Of a stretch of DNA of 64,000 bases, positions 8,533-17,411 are shown piece by piece. The first letter of the stretch is position 1. The number at the start of each line of letters is the position of its first letter. The notes beneath the pieces were generated by a model, which was given only the letters and a program-made list of their open reading frames with translations, was not told the origin of the DNA and made no database searches. The DNA lies in the NCBI GenBank assembly GCA_039980135.1, contig JBDXCV010000003.1:186001-250000 (forward strand), in the 5' to 3' direction. The stretch comes from Alphaproteobacteria bacterium. Lineage in GTDB: Bacteria; Pseudomonadota; Alphaproteobacteria; UBA6615. The translations under genes were made by a program, and so were the position numbers.

Positions 8533-8632
8533 GGTCCTTCCTCCCCCTGTGCTAGATACTGGGTGTTGGTTTCCGAGTGGTCGTTTGCCGCAACAACCAT
8601 ACGAGGACAGGCGACCCCTGCCCAATACGAAG

Positions 8633-9157
8633 ATGAATGCCATGATCGAGAATATGCAGCGCGGCGACTGGAAAGACGTTCGCGCCATCTATGGCGAGGG
8701 GCTCGCGACAGGGCTCGCTGCGTTCATGACCAGCCCGCCGAAATGGGGTACATGGAATGCGGCGCATCTGCACATCGGCCGCCTCGTCGCGCGCCGCGAC
8801 GACGGGCGTATCACGGGTTTCGCCGCCCTGTCGCCCGTCCCCGACACATGAGGGGCGGCCGGGGTCGCTGAGGTCAGCGTCTATGTCACCGACACCGCCC
8901 GCCGACAGGGTTTCGGCGCGTCCCTGCTCGCGCGGTTGATCGCCGTCTCCGAAGCCGATGGCTACTGGACGCTGCAGGGCCAGGTGATGGCGGCAAACAC
9001 CGCCAGCTGCGCCTTGCTGGCAGGTGCGGGCTTCCGCGAGGTCGGCCGGCGCGAACGCTACGGCCATATCGACGACGACTGGCGCGACGTGATCCTGTTC
9101 GAACGCCGCAGCGCGCGGGCGGGCGGCCCGGGTCTGCCGACGATAGCCTGCGGCTAG
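8633..9157 (+). pseudogene. GNAT acetyltransferase gene interrupted by in-frame TGA
   Basis: The frame from ATG 8633 (or 8642) encodes the first part of a phosphinothricin-acetyltransferase-like GNAT protein (MIENMQRGDWKDVRAIYGEG ... GFAALSPV) and stops at a TGA at 8849-8851. Reading on in the same frame gives the rest of the fold without interruption: GVAEVSVYV, then the acetyl-CoA loop RRQGFGASLLARLI, then the C-terminal part ending at 9157 (FREVGRRERYGHIDDDWRDV). No frameshift is needed, so only this one codon separates a broken gene from a normal ~174-residue protein. From memory of the family, the TGA falls where relatives commonly have Cys (SRCVY-GVAEV). The simplest reading is a recent nonsense mutation or a base-calling error. 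Selenocysteine is a remote alternative, treated in the findings. Confidence 0.75.
8852..8884 (+). other. Hairpin just downstream of in-frame TGA (SECIS-like, tentative)
   Basis: CGCTG (8866-8870) and CAGCG (8875-8879) form a perfect five-pair stem closed by an AGGT loop. The GGT of the loop begins 20 bases after the TGA, within the spacing seen for bacterial SECIS elements, and the loop resembles the AGGTC of E. coli fdhF. The bases also encode the conserved GVAEVSV segment, so the hairpin may be accidental. Confidence 0.2.
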
Positions 9158-10212
9158 TTCGCCTTGCCGCTGACTTCGGCATCCGCAAACGTCGCCATGC
9201 CGGTGTGACAGGCGAGCGCCGCGCGCACGATCTGGATCGCCAGCGCCGCGCCGGAACCTTCGCCCAGCCGCATCGCCAGCGCCAGCAGCGGCACCTTGTC
9301 GAGCTTCTCGCACAGCGCACGGTGGGCCGGCTCGGCCGACAGATGCCCGATCATGCAATGGTCAATCGCATGGTTGTCGATGGCGTGCAGCACCGCCGCG
9401 GCCGCCGTGCAGGTGTAGCCGTCGAGCAGCACCGGCACCCCTGCGAGCCGCGCCGCGATGATCGCGCCGGCGATGGCGGCGATCTCGTGACCGCCCAACG
9501 CGCGCAGCAGCTGCAGGGGGTCGTCCAACAAGTCCCGGTTGGCGGCGACACCGGCCTCGACCACGGCGACCTTCGCCGCCAGCGCATCGCCCGCGACGCC
9601 GGTGCCCGGGCCGGCCCAGTCCTGCGGGTTGCCACCATACAGCGCGTGACAAATTGCGGCCGCAGATGTGGTGTTGGCGATCCCCATCTCGCCGAGCGCG
9701 ATCAGCTCGACCCCGGCCTCGACCGACATCATCCCGTAGGCCAGCGCCTTGGCGCAGTCTTCCTCCGTCAGGGCCGGGCCCTGGGTGAAGTCCGCGGTCG
9801 GGGTGTCGAGCGCCATCTCATAGACCCGCAGATCCGCGTCCGCCAATTCGGTGAGCTGGTTCACGGCCGCGCCGCCGGCGACGAAATTCTGCACCATCTG
9901 CACGGTGACCTCGGCGGGGAACGCCGACACGCCCCGGGCGGCCACGCCATGATTGCCGGCGAACACCGCGACCCGGGCATGGGTCACGTTCGGCGGGTAG
10001 CGGCCCTGCCAGGCGGCGACCCATTCGGTGATCTCCTCCAGCCGCCCGAGCGCCCCGGGCGGCTTGGTCAGCTCGGCCTCGCGCGCGCGGGTCGCCTCGA
10101 CCGCCGCAATATCGGGGGCGGGCATCTCGGCGATCAGCTTGCGGATCTCATTGAAATCCGGGCCGGCGCCCGCGCCAGCGCCGCCCCCGGCGCCGTTACC
10201 TGTTTCGCTCAT
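9154..10212 (-). CDS. cobT: Nicotinate-nucleotide-dimethylbenzimidazole phosphoribosyltransferase
   Basis: Makes alpha-ribazole phosphate from nicotinate mononucleotide and dimethylbenzimidazole for the lower ligand of cobalamin. The 352-residue protein matches CobT throughout: PPGALGRLEEITEWVAAWQG near residue 50, VFAGNHGVAARGVSAFP, the glycine-rich GEMGIANTTSAAAICHALYG around residue 175, and a C-terminal LAMRLGEGSGAALAIQIV. The N-terminal 25 residues are a low-complexity Gly/Ala tail. The start at 10212 is the first ATG before the homology; a longer open frame to 11271 is antisense to cobS. It is divergent from cobS with only 39 bases between, so the two share a promoter region. Confidence 0.95.
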   Translation of the reverse strand: MSETGNGAGGGAGAGAGPDFNEIRKLIAEMPAPDIAAVEATRAREAELTKPPGALGRLEEITEWVAAWQGRYPPNVTHARVAVFAGNHGVAARGVSAFPAEVTVQMVQNFVAGGAAVNQLTELADADLRVYEMALDTPTADFTQGPALTEEDCAKALAYGMMSVEAGVELIALGEMGIANTTSAAAICHALYGGNPQDWAGPGTGVAGDALAAKVAVVEAGVAANRDLLDDPLQLLRALGGHEIAAIAGAIIAARLAGVPVLLDGYTCTAAAAVLHAIDNHAIDHCMIGHLSAEPAHRALCEKLDKVPLLALAMRLGEGSGAALAIQIVRAALACHTGMATFADAEVSGKAN

Positions 10213-10251
10213 ATCGTGTGACCGCAAGTTCCGTTTCGGAAAGGAAAGCGG

Positions 10252-11109
10252 TTGTCCTATAAGTCGGGCATGGATGCAAATGACGAAAATGGCCGCACGC
10301 AACTCGCCGCGCAGCTCCGTCTCGCGGCCACGTTTCTGACGCGGCTGCCGGTTGAGCACATGCCGGGTGAAGACGACACCAGCGATGCCCTCTTCGAGGA
10401 CGCCGAAACACCCCCGACGCTGGCCGACGCCATGTGGCTGTTCCCGCTGGTGGGGTTCGGCATCGGCGGCGTTGGCGCGCTCATACTCGGCGTACTGGCG
10501 TGGGTCGGCGTGCCCGCCCCGGTCGCGGCCACGCTCGCCATCGGGGGCATGATCTGGCTCACCGGCGCGCTGCATGAAGACGGCCTGTCCGACATCGCCG
10601 ACGGCTTCGGCGGCGGCGGCGACCGCGAAAGCAAACTCGAGATCATGCGCGACAGCCGGCTCGGCGCCTACGGCACCGTCACCCTGGCCGTTGTCGTTGT
10701 CACCAAGATCGCCGCGCTGGCGACCATCGCCGCCCATGATGTGGGGGCCGCCGCCGGCGCGCTGATCGCCGCCGCCGTATGGAGCCGGGCACTGATCGCG
10801 CCGACCATGCGCTGGCTCGAACCTGCCCGTGACGACGGGCTGGGTGCCGACGCGGGAAAACCCGGCGAGGGCGACGGCTGGAAGGGGCTCGGCCTTGCCG
10901 TGTTGCTGGTCCTTCTGGTGCTGGTCACCCCGGCGGGCTTCGGCGTAATCACGGTTCTCGTTGCCGGCGGGCTGGGCGCGTTCGTGGTCGGCATGATCGC
11001 GCTTCGTCAGATCGGCGGCTATACGGGCGACGTATTGGGCGCGGGGCAGGCCATCGCCGAAACCGCCGCACTCGTGGCGGCAAGCGCCGTCATCTCCGGG
11101 AGTATTTGA
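10252..11109 (+). CDS. cobS: Adenosylcobinamide-GDP ribazoletransferase (cobalamin synthase)
   Basis: Integral membrane enzyme that joins adenosylcobinamide-GDP with alpha-ribazole (phosphate). Homology starts at LAAQLRLAATFLTRLPV (~residue 22) and includes GALHEDGLSDIADGFGGGGD, the acidic metal-binding motif of the family, and RQIGGYTGDVLGAGQAIAE near the end; five to seven hydrophobic helices are visible. The insertion EHMPGEDDTSDALFEDAETP is acidic. Start choice: a TTG at 10252 lies six bases after AGGA in GGAAAGGAAAGCGG, while the ATG at 10270 has no ribosome-binding site. I prefer TTG but cannot exclude ATG. The stop overlaps the next start by one base. Confidence 0.93.
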   Translation: MSYKSGMDANDENGRTQLAAQLRLAATFLTRLPVEHMPGEDDTSDALFEDAETPPTLADAMWLFPLVGFGIGGVGALILGVLAWVGVPAPVAATLAIGGMIWLTGALHEDGLSDIADGFGGGGDRESKLEIMRDSRLGAYGTVTLAVVVVTKIAALATIAAHDVGAAAGALIAAAVWSRALIAPTMRWLEPARDDGLGADAGKPGEGDGWKGLGLAVLLVLLVLVTPAGFGVITVLVAGGLGAFVVGMIALRQIGGYTGDVLGAGQAIAETAALVAASAVISGSI

Positions 11110-11786
11110 TGACCACGCGCACACGCTGGTGGTGGGTCCGCCACGCCCCGGTTCGTTCGACCGGTGGGCGGATTTACGGCAACACCGATCCTCTTGCGGA
11201 CACAAACGACCCGCCCACCTATGCCGGATTGGCACGGATTCTCCCAAAAAATGCATTGCTTGTGACGTCACACCTGCAACGCACCCATCAGACGGCGGAC
11301 GCCATCAAGGCCGCGGGGCTGGATTTGCCCGACCCGCATATCGAGGAAGGCCTGGCGGAGCAGGATTTCGGCGCCTGGCAGGGCCGCAAGCGCGAGGAAG
11401 TCTATGCCGAACTGGACCCCAAGCACATGTTCTGGCTCGCCCCGGCCAACACCCGGGCCCCCGGCGGCGAGAGCTTCGCCGACCTGATGGTGCGCGTCAC
11501 CGGCGTGATCGAGCGGCTGAACGTCGAACATGCGGGCCGCGACATCGTCGCGGTCACCCATGGCGGTACCATCCGGGCCGCGATCGGGCACGCGCTCAAG
11601 CTCGACCCCGAGGCCGCACTCACCTGCCAGGTGGATAATTGCTCGCTCACCCGGATCGACCATTTCGGACCCAGCGAGAGCCACCCGGACGGCGCATGGG
11701 CAATTTTCCACATCAATCAGATCCCGACCCAGGACTCCACACTGGTTCCCGATCACACCGCCATGCTAGCCTTGGTGCAGCGCTGA
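11109..11786 (+). CDS. Histidine phosphatase, probable alpha-ribazole phosphatase (CobC-like)
   Basis: A 225-residue member of the phosphoglycerate-mutase-like histidine phosphatases. The catalytic motif is RHAPV near residue 12. Further family features are the HLQRTHQTADAI arginine region (~58), the GRKREEVYAEL segment with EQDFGAWQG before it, and the second catalytic His in VAVTHGGTIRAAIGHAL (~153). Placed directly after cobS, its likely job is removing the phosphate of alpha-ribazole 5'-phosphate or adenosylcobalamin phosphate. The ATG at 11109 overlaps the cobS stop by one base; a TTG at 11106 is less likely. Its stop codon lies within the 5' edge of the following cobalamin riboswitch. 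Confidence 0.82.
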   Translation: MTTRTRWWWVRHAPVRSTGGRIYGNTDPLADTNDPPTYAGLARILPKNALLVTSHLQRTHQTADAIKAAGLDLPDPHIEEGLAEQDFGAWQGRKREEVYAELDPKHMFWLAPANTRAPGGESFADLMVRVTGVIERLNVEHAGRDIVAVTHGGTIRAAIGHALKLDPEAALTCQVDNCSLTRIDHFGPSESHPDGAWAIFHINQIPTQDSTLVPDHTAMLALVQR

Positions 11787-11935
11787 AACAGGGAAGTCCG
11801 GTGCGGAGCCATGCGGTTCCAAGACCGGCGCTGCCCCCGCAACTGTAACGGTCAGGCCGTGCGCAACACCCACTGGCGAACGATCCGCCGGGAAGGATGC
11901 GCGCGGGCCGTCGATCCGGAGCCAGGAGACCTCTT
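11771..11935 (+). ncRNA. Cobalamin riboswitch (AdoCbl type)
   Basis: The conserved blocks of the cobalamin riboswitch are all present in order: AGGGAAGTCCGGTG (11791-11804), the core CTGCCCCCGCAACTGTAA (11831-11848), CCACTGG (11869-11875), the GGGAAGGATGCG arm (11890-11901), and the B12 box GCCAGGAGACCT at 11921-11932. It ends about 45 bases before the cobU GTG start. The stretch between holds CCTC after the B12 box and GGAGGAGG ahead of cobU, which could pair and hide the ribosome-binding site, so translational repression by adenosylcobalamin is likely. It should control cobU-cobW-cobN-cobO-cobQ. No other copy is visible in the window. Confidence 0.95.
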
Positions 11936-11980
11936 CGGCGCGCAACATCCGCGCATACCCTCGGGAGGAGGAACCGCGCC

Positions 11981-12595
11981 GTGACCGAAGACATGTCGAA
12001 CGATCGAACCAGACACGGGGCCGCCGTCAACGACGACGACCGGCCCGGCAATTTGTTGCCGGCCCTGACTCTCGTCCTCGGCGGCGCCCGCTCGGGCAAG
12101 AGTCATCACGCCGAAACCCTGATCGCCGCCCATCTGGAAGCCGGCGCCAGCATCACGCGACCGACCTATATCGCCACCGCCGAGGCCGGCGACGGCGAGA
12201 TGGTCAACCGGATCGCGGATCACCGTGCCCGGCGCGGCGATCGATGGCATACGGAAGAAACACTCCTGGCGCTTGCCGACACGATTGTCAGAGCCACCGA
12301 CGATGGCCAGCCGGCGCTGATCGATTGCCTGACCTTGTGGTTGTCAAACGTGATGCACGCCGAGCTCGATCTCAACGCCGAGACTTCGACCCTGCTCGAC
12401 GCCTTCGCCCACGCCAGGGGCCCGGTGGTCTGCGTGTCCAACGAGGTCGGCCTCGGGATCGTCCCGGACAATGCGCTCGCCCGCGCCTTTCGCGACGCGG
12501 CCGGCCACCTCAACCAACAGGTCGCCGCCCAGGCCGACCGGGTCGACTTCATCGCCGCCGGCCTGCCCATCACCCTCAAAAACGAGCTGTCATGA
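11981..12595 (+). CDS. cobU: Bifunctional adenosylcobinamide kinase / guanylyltransferase
   Basis: Phosphorylates adenosylcobinamide and transfers GMP to it (CobU, called CobP in aerobic organisms). The 204 residues include P-loop GGARSGKS at 34-41, TYIATAEAGDGEMVNRIADH with the guanylylation-site region HRARRGDRWHTEE around residue 80, LIDCLTLWLSNVM, and VSNEVGLGIVPDNALARAFR near the end. The GTG at 11981 is chosen because GGAGGAGGAA ends seven bases before it; the next ATG at 11993 is too far away. It is the first gene after the cobalamin riboswitch and overlaps cobW by four bases (ATGA). Confidence 0.95.
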   Translation: MTEDMSNDRTRHGAAVNDDDRPGNLLPALTLVLGGARSGKSHHAETLIAAHLEAGASITRPTYIATAEAGDGEMVNRIADHRARRGDRWHTEETLLALADTIVRATDDGQPALIDCLTLWLSNVMHAELDLNAETSTLLDAFAHARGPVVCVSNEVGLGIVPDNALARAFRDAAGHLNQQVAAQADRVDFIAAGLPITLKNELS

Positions 12596-13617
12596 ACCGC
12601 ATCCCCGCCACCGTCGTCACCGGATTCCTCGGCGCCGGCAAGACCAGCCTGATCCGGCACCTTTTGGAAAATGCCGGCGGTCGCCGCATTGCTTTGGTGA
12701 TCAACGAGTTCGGCGATCTGGGCATCGACCGTGGCATCGTCGAAGGCTGCGCCATTCCCGGCTGCGAGGACGACGACATCGTCGAACTGGCCAATGGCTG
12801 CATCTGCTGCACCGTGGCCGACGATTTCCTGCCGACAATTACGGCGTTGCTCGATCGCGCCGACCCGCCCGACCATATCGTCATCGAGACCTCCGGTCTG
12901 GCCCTGCCCAAGCCGCTGCTCAAGGCCTTCGCCTGGCCCGAGGTGCGCGCGCGCACGACCGTCGACGGGGTGGTCACCGTGATCGATGCCGCCGCCGTCG
13001 CGTCCGGCCGCTTCGCCGACGATCCCGCGGCCATCGCCGCGGCCCGGGCCGAGGACCCGTCGCTGGATCATGACAACCCGCTGGAGGAACTGTTCGTCGA
13101 CCAGGTGAGCTGCGCCGACCTCATCATCGTCAACAAGGCCGACCTGGTGGGCGAGGGCGACGGGTCGGTCGAGGCCGCACTGGCACCCCATCGTCGCGCC
13201 GGCGTGCGCGCCGTATCGGCGACCCATGGGCGTCTCGACCCCGCGGTCCTGCTCGGACTCGACGCGGAGGCCCAGGACGATCTCGACACACGGCCCAGCG
13301 TGCATGACGGCGCGGACGAGCACGACCATGACGATTTCGACAGCTTCATCGTCACGCTCGGCGCGATCGACGACCCCGATGCCCTCGAGCGCCGCCTGAT
13401 CGATGCCGTGAAGCGCCACGATATCTTCCGCATCAAGGGTTTCGCCCATGTGCCCGGCAAACCCCGGCGGCTTGTGGTGCAGGGCGTCGGTCATCGATTC
13501 CAGCGCTATTTCGACCGCGACTGGGCTGACAGCGAGACCCCGCGGACCGAGCTCGTCGTGATCGGGCGTAGCGGCATGGACCGGGCGGGCATTGAAGCGG
13601 TGTTGCAGGGCGGCTGA
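12592..13617 (+). CDS. cobW: CobW-family metal-chaperone GTPase
   Basis: G3E-family GTPase thought to deliver cobalt to the cobalamin pathway. The 341-residue protein has P-loop GFLGAGKTS at 11-19, the metal-binding CxCC motif C70-I-C-C73 in ELANGCICCTV, the Walker B/ETSG region (VIETSGLALPKPLL), the NKAD nucleotide-specificity motif (VNKADLVG), and an acidic/His stretch DEHDHDDFD at ~240 before the CobW C-terminal domain. It starts in the cobU stop (ATGA) and ends in the cobN start (TGATG). Such tight packing with cobN is common in aerobic-type cobalamin operons and supports cobalt rather than zinc as the cargo. Confidence 0.92.
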   Translation: MNRIPATVVTGFLGAGKTSLIRHLLENAGGRRIALVINEFGDLGIDRGIVEGCAIPGCEDDDIVELANGCICCTVADDFLPTITALLDRADPPDHIVIETSGLALPKPLLKAFAWPEVRARTTVDGVVTVIDAAAVASGRFADDPAAIAAARAEDPSLDHDNPLEELFVDQVSCADLIIVNKADLVGEGDGSVEAALAPHRRAGVRAVSATHGRLDPAVLLGLDAEAQDDLDTRPSVHDGADEHDHDDFDSFIVTLGAIDDPDALERRLIDAVKRHDIFRIKGFAHVPGKPRRLVVQGVGHRFQRYFDRDWADSETPRTELVVIGRSGMDRAGIEAVLQGG

Positions 13618-16600
13618 TGCATCTGCTCGCCGCCGTCCCGGGAACTGTCGATGATGGTACTGAAGCGATCGATCTGGGTCAGTCGCCGGGGGATATCGTT
13701 GTCCTTACGGCCGCGGACACGGAAATCGCCGCGCTCGCGATGGCGAACCGGGCGCGTCTCGCAGAAGACCCAGACGCCCCCAGTCTGCGCCTGGCCAACT
13801 ATCTGCGCCTCGCCCACAACATGTCGGTGGATCTGTATGTCGACGACATCGTCCGCCACGCGAAGCTCATCGTCTGCCGCCTGCTGGGCGGGCGCGGCTA
13901 CTGGCCCTACGGCGTCGACGAGATCGTGGCAGCCTGCCGGACGGCGGGTATTCCCGTCGCCTTCCTGCCGGGCGATGATCAACCCGATGCCGCGTTGGCC
14001 GGCCTGACATCCGTCGACGCGGGCGACGCCCACCGCCTCTGGCAGTATCTGGTACATGGCGGCATCGAGAACGCGGGCAACTTCCTCGCCTTCGCCGAGA
14101 GTCTCGTCGGAAAGGAACGAACTTGGCATGAACCCGCGCCCCTGACGCGGGCCGGGCTGTACTGGCCAAGCGCGAATGACCTCACGCTGGAAGGCCTTCG
14201 TGAACACTGGATCGACGGCGCGCCCGTCGCCGGCATCCTGTTTTATCGCGCACTGATGCAGGCCGCGAACCTCGCCCCGGTCGATGCGTTGATCACAGGG
14301 TTGCAAGAAAAGGGCCTCAACCCGCTACCCATCCACGCCGCGAGCCTGAAGGACCCGCTGGCCGCCGCGATGATTGCCGAGACCTTCGCCACGGCACCGC
14401 CCGACGTGATCCTCAACGCCACCGGCTTCGCCCTGTCGGCCCCCGGCGCGACTATCGAACGCGGACCCTTCGCACACACCGATGCGCCGGTGCTGCAGGT
14501 TGTCTTCGCCGGGTCCACCGAAGACGCCTGGCGCGATACCGCGAACGGCCTGTCGGCACGGGACATCGCGATGAATGTCGCCCTGCCCGAGGTCGATGGC
14601 CGGGTTCTGGCCCGGGCCGTGTCCTTCAAGGGTTCGGACGTCCGCGACGATCTCAGCGAGACAGATATCGTGGCCCATGTGCCGGTTCCGGACCGGATCG
14701 ACTTCACCGCCCGGCTCGCGGCCAGCTGGGCCCGACTGCGGAAGACTCCGGTCAACCGGCGCCGGATCGCCATCGTGCTGGCCAACTATCCCAATCGCGA
14801 CGGGCGGATCGGCAACGGTGTCGGCCTCGACACGCCCGCCGGGGTCGTGTGCGCGCTCGAAGCTATGGCCGCCGCCGGATACGACATCGGCGACGCACCG
14901 GCGGACGGCAATGCACTTGTCACCCGCCTGCAGGCCGGCCCGACCAATGCCGGGACGGCGGGGCGCATGATTGAAGAAACACTGCCGCTGCCCGACTACG
15001 AGATGTTCTTCGCGCGCCTGCCGGCGCCCGTCCGCGATGCGGTTATCGATCGCTGGGGGCCACCCGAGGCCGACCCGATGTTCATGGCCGGCCACACCGA
15101 TTGCGGCGCCTTCGCCGTCTCCGTCTTTCGTTGTGGCGAGGTCGCGATCGGGCTGCAGCCGGCGCGCGGTTACAACATCGACCCGGCGGCCAGCTATCAC
15201 GACCCGGACCTTGTGCCGCCCCACGGCTATTTCGCCTTCTATGCCTGGATGCGCGAAAATTTCGCCGCCGATGCCATCGTGCATTTCGGCAAGCACGGCA
15301 ACCTCGAATGGCTGCCCGGCAAGGCCGTCGCCCTGTCCGAGAATTGTTTCCCTGAAGCGGCACTCGGGCCGCTGCCCCACATCTATCCGTTCATCGTCAA
15401 CGACCCGGGCGAAGGCACACAGGCGAAACGCCGGGCGGCCGCCGTGATCATCGACCATCTGACGCCGCCGCTGGCCCGCGCGGAGACCTACGGTCCGCTG
15501 AAGGATCTGGAGGCGCTGGTCGACGAGTATTACGAGGCGGCCAACGTCGATCCGCGGCGCCTGGCCGTGCTCGGCCGTCAGATTGTGGAACTTGTCCGGG
15601 AGACCGGTCTCGACCGCGACCTCGGCTTCGCCGCCGATGCCGACCTGACAGACACCGACGCCCTCAACCGGCTCGACGGCTATCTGTGCGAACTCAAGGA
15701 ACTGCAGATCCGCGACGGGCTGCACGTGTTCGGCGAGGCTCCCAGGGGCGCGTTGCGCACGGGGCTTCTGTCCGCCCTCGTCCGCCTACCGCGCGGCACC
15801 CAATCGCCGGGCGATGCGTCATTGTCGCGCGCGCTGGCAGATGATCTCGGTCTCGGGTTCGACCCGCTGGACTGCGACTTCGCGGCATCCTGGGACGGGC
15901 GGAAACCATCAGAACTGGTCGATGACCAGCCCTGGCGCACGGTCGGCGACACGGTGGAGCAACTGGAGCTTCTCGCCGCCGCGCTGATCGATGGAACGTC
16001 CACGCCCGATCCGGGCTGGGCCGCGACGGCGGCGGTGCTGGAGTCCCTCGCGCAGACCATCGCGCCGGCCATCGATATCTCCGGTGATGCCGAACTGGCG
16101 GGCCTCCTGACCGGCCTCGACGGGCGCTTCGTCGCGCCGGGCCCGTCGGGCGCACCCACCCGCGGACGGCCGGACGTGCTGCCGACCGGACGCAACTTCT
16201 ACTCGGTCGACACGCGCACCGTGCCCACGCCCGCGGCGTGGGAACTGGGCTGGAAGTCCGCGCAGCTGCTGATCGAGACCCACGCCCAGACCCACGGCGA
16301 CTGGCCCCGCGCGGTGGCGCTGTCGGCCTGGGGTACCAGCAACATGCGCACCGGCGGCGACGACATCGCCCAGGCCCTGGCGATGATCGGCGCCCAGCCG
16401 CGCTGGGACAGCGCATCGCGCCGCGTGACAGGCTTCGAGATCATGCCCGTGTCCGTGCTCGACCGCCCACGCGTGGACGTGACCTTGCGGGTTTCGGGTT
16501 TCTTCCGCGACGCGTTTCCGGGCCTGATCGATCTGTTCGACAGCGCCGTGACCGCCATCGCGGACATCACGGACGAGAGCCCCCGTGACAACCCCATCTC

Positions 16601-17411
16601 GGAACGTGTCGCCAATGAAGCCGCAAGACTGACCGTCGCGGGCATGGCCGCAGATGACGCACGACGTCAGGCGGGCTATCGCGTGTTCGGTTCCAAGCCG
16701 GGGGCCTACGGGGCCGGGCTGCAGGCGCTGATCGACGAGCAGGGCTGGGATAGCGCCGACGATCTCGCCGCCGCCTATATCGCCTGGGGCGGCTGGGCCT
16801 ATGGTGCCGGAACAGGGACGGGCCGCGAGGAATCCTATGGTGTTGCGGCGCATGACAGCTTCGCCCACCGTCTCGGGCGGGTCGAGGCCGTGATCCACAA
16901 TCAGGACAATCGCGAGCATGACCTGCTCGACAGCGACGACTATTACCAGTTCGAGGGTGGGCTGGCGGCGGCGGTGACGGCCCAATCGGGCGCAGCACCC
17001 AGCGTTTACCATAACGATCACTCGCGGCCCTTCGCCCCCGCGATCCGGACCCTGGAAGACGAGATCTCGCGCGTGGTGCGCGGCCGCGTGACCAACCCCA
17101 AATGGATCGATGGTGTCATGCGTCACGGCTACAAGGGCGCCTTCGAGATGGCGGCGACCGTCGACTATCTGTTCGCCTTTGCCGCCACCACCAACGCCGT
17201 GCGCGACGATCAATTCGACGCGGTCTACAAGGCGTTCCTCGACGACGACGCGGTGCGCGCATTCCTCGCCGAACATAACCCCGCGGCCCTGGCCGAGATG
17301 GCAGCGCGCTTTCTGGAAGCCGCCGAACGCGGCCTGTGGCAGGCGCGGTCCAACTCGGCCTATGCTCGCCTGAGCGAACTCACCGGCCAGCGACTGGAGA
17401 ACAGCGCATGA
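13617..17411 (+). CDS. cobN: Cobaltochelatase subunit CobN
   Basis: Large subunit of the ATP-dependent cobaltochelatase that inserts cobalt into hydrogenobyrinic acid a,c-diamide in the late-insertion route; related to BchH/ChlH. At 1264 residues it is full length. Recognisable stretches include NYPNRDGRIGNGVGLDTPA (~385), FGKHGNLEWLPGKAVALSEN (~558), GTSNMRTGGDDIAQALAMIG (~905) and the C-terminal NPKWIDGVMRHGYKGAFEMA (~1162). The enzyme also needs CobS and CobT chelatase subunits (AAA+ and von Willebrand types); neither is in the window, and the cobS/cobT named here are unrelated late-pathway genes. It is coupled to cobW and cobO by overlapping stop/start codons. Confidence 0.96.
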   Translation: MHLLAAVPGTVDDGTEAIDLGQSPGDIVVLTAADTEIAALAMANRARLAEDPDAPSLRLANYLRLAHNMSVDLYVDDIVRHAKLIVCRLLGGRGYWPYGVDEIVAACRTAGIPVAFLPGDDQPDAALAGLTSVDAGDAHRLWQYLVHGGIENAGNFLAFAESLVGKERTWHEPAPLTRAGLYWPSANDLTLEGLREHWIDGAPVAGILFYRALMQAANLAPVDALITGLQEKGLNPLPIHAASLKDPLAAAMIAETFATAPPDVILNATGFALSAPGATIERGPFAHTDAPVLQVVFAGSTEDAWRDTANGLSARDIAMNVALPEVDGRVLARAVSFKGSDVRDDLSETDIVAHVPVPDRIDFTARLAASWARLRKTPVNRRRIAIVLANYPNRDGRIGNGVGLDTPAGVVCALEAMAAAGYDIGDAPADGNALVTRLQAGPTNAGTAGRMIEETLPLPDYEMFFARLPAPVRDAVIDRWGPPEADPMFMAGHTDCGAFAVSVFRCGEVAIGLQPARGYNIDPAASYHDPDLVPPHGYFAFYAWMRENFAADAIVHFGKHGNLEWLPGKAVALSENCFPEAALGPLPHIYPFIVNDPGEGTQAKRRAAAVIIDHLTPPLARAETYGPLKDLEALVDEYYEAANVDPRRLAVLGRQIVELVRETGLDRDLGFAADADLTDTDALNRLDGYLCELKELQIRDGLHVFGEAPRGALRTGLLSALVRLPRGTQSPGDASLSRALADDLGLGFDPLDCDFAASWDGRKPSELVDDQPWRTVGDTVEQLELLAAALIDGTSTPDPGWAATAAVLESLAQTIAPAIDISGDAELAGLLTGLDGRFVAPGPSGAPTRGRPDVLPTGRNFYSVDTRTVPTPAAWELGWKSAQLLIETHAQTHGDWPRAVALSAWGTSNMRTGGDDIAQALAMIGAQPRWDSASRRVTGFEIMPVSVLDRPRVDVTLRVSGFFRDAFPGLIDLFDSAVTAIADITDESPRDNPISERVANEAARLTVAGMAADDARRQAGYRVFGSKPGAYGAGLQALIDEQGWDSADDLAAAYIAWGGWAYGAGTGTGREESYGVAAHDSFAHRLGRVEAVIHNQDNREHDLLDSDDYYQFEGGLAAAVTAQSGAAPSVYHNDHSRPFAPAIRTLEDEISRVVRGRVTNPKWIDGVMRHGYKGAFEMAATVDYLFAFAATTNAVRDDQFDAVYKAFLDDDAVRAFLAEHNPAALAEMAARFLEAAERGLWQARSNSAYARLSELTGQRLENSA

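Noticed and set aside
10213-11271. N-terminal extension of the cobT frame to 11271
   Set aside because: The extension is antisense to cobS and not CobT-like; homology begins shortly after the ATG at 10212.
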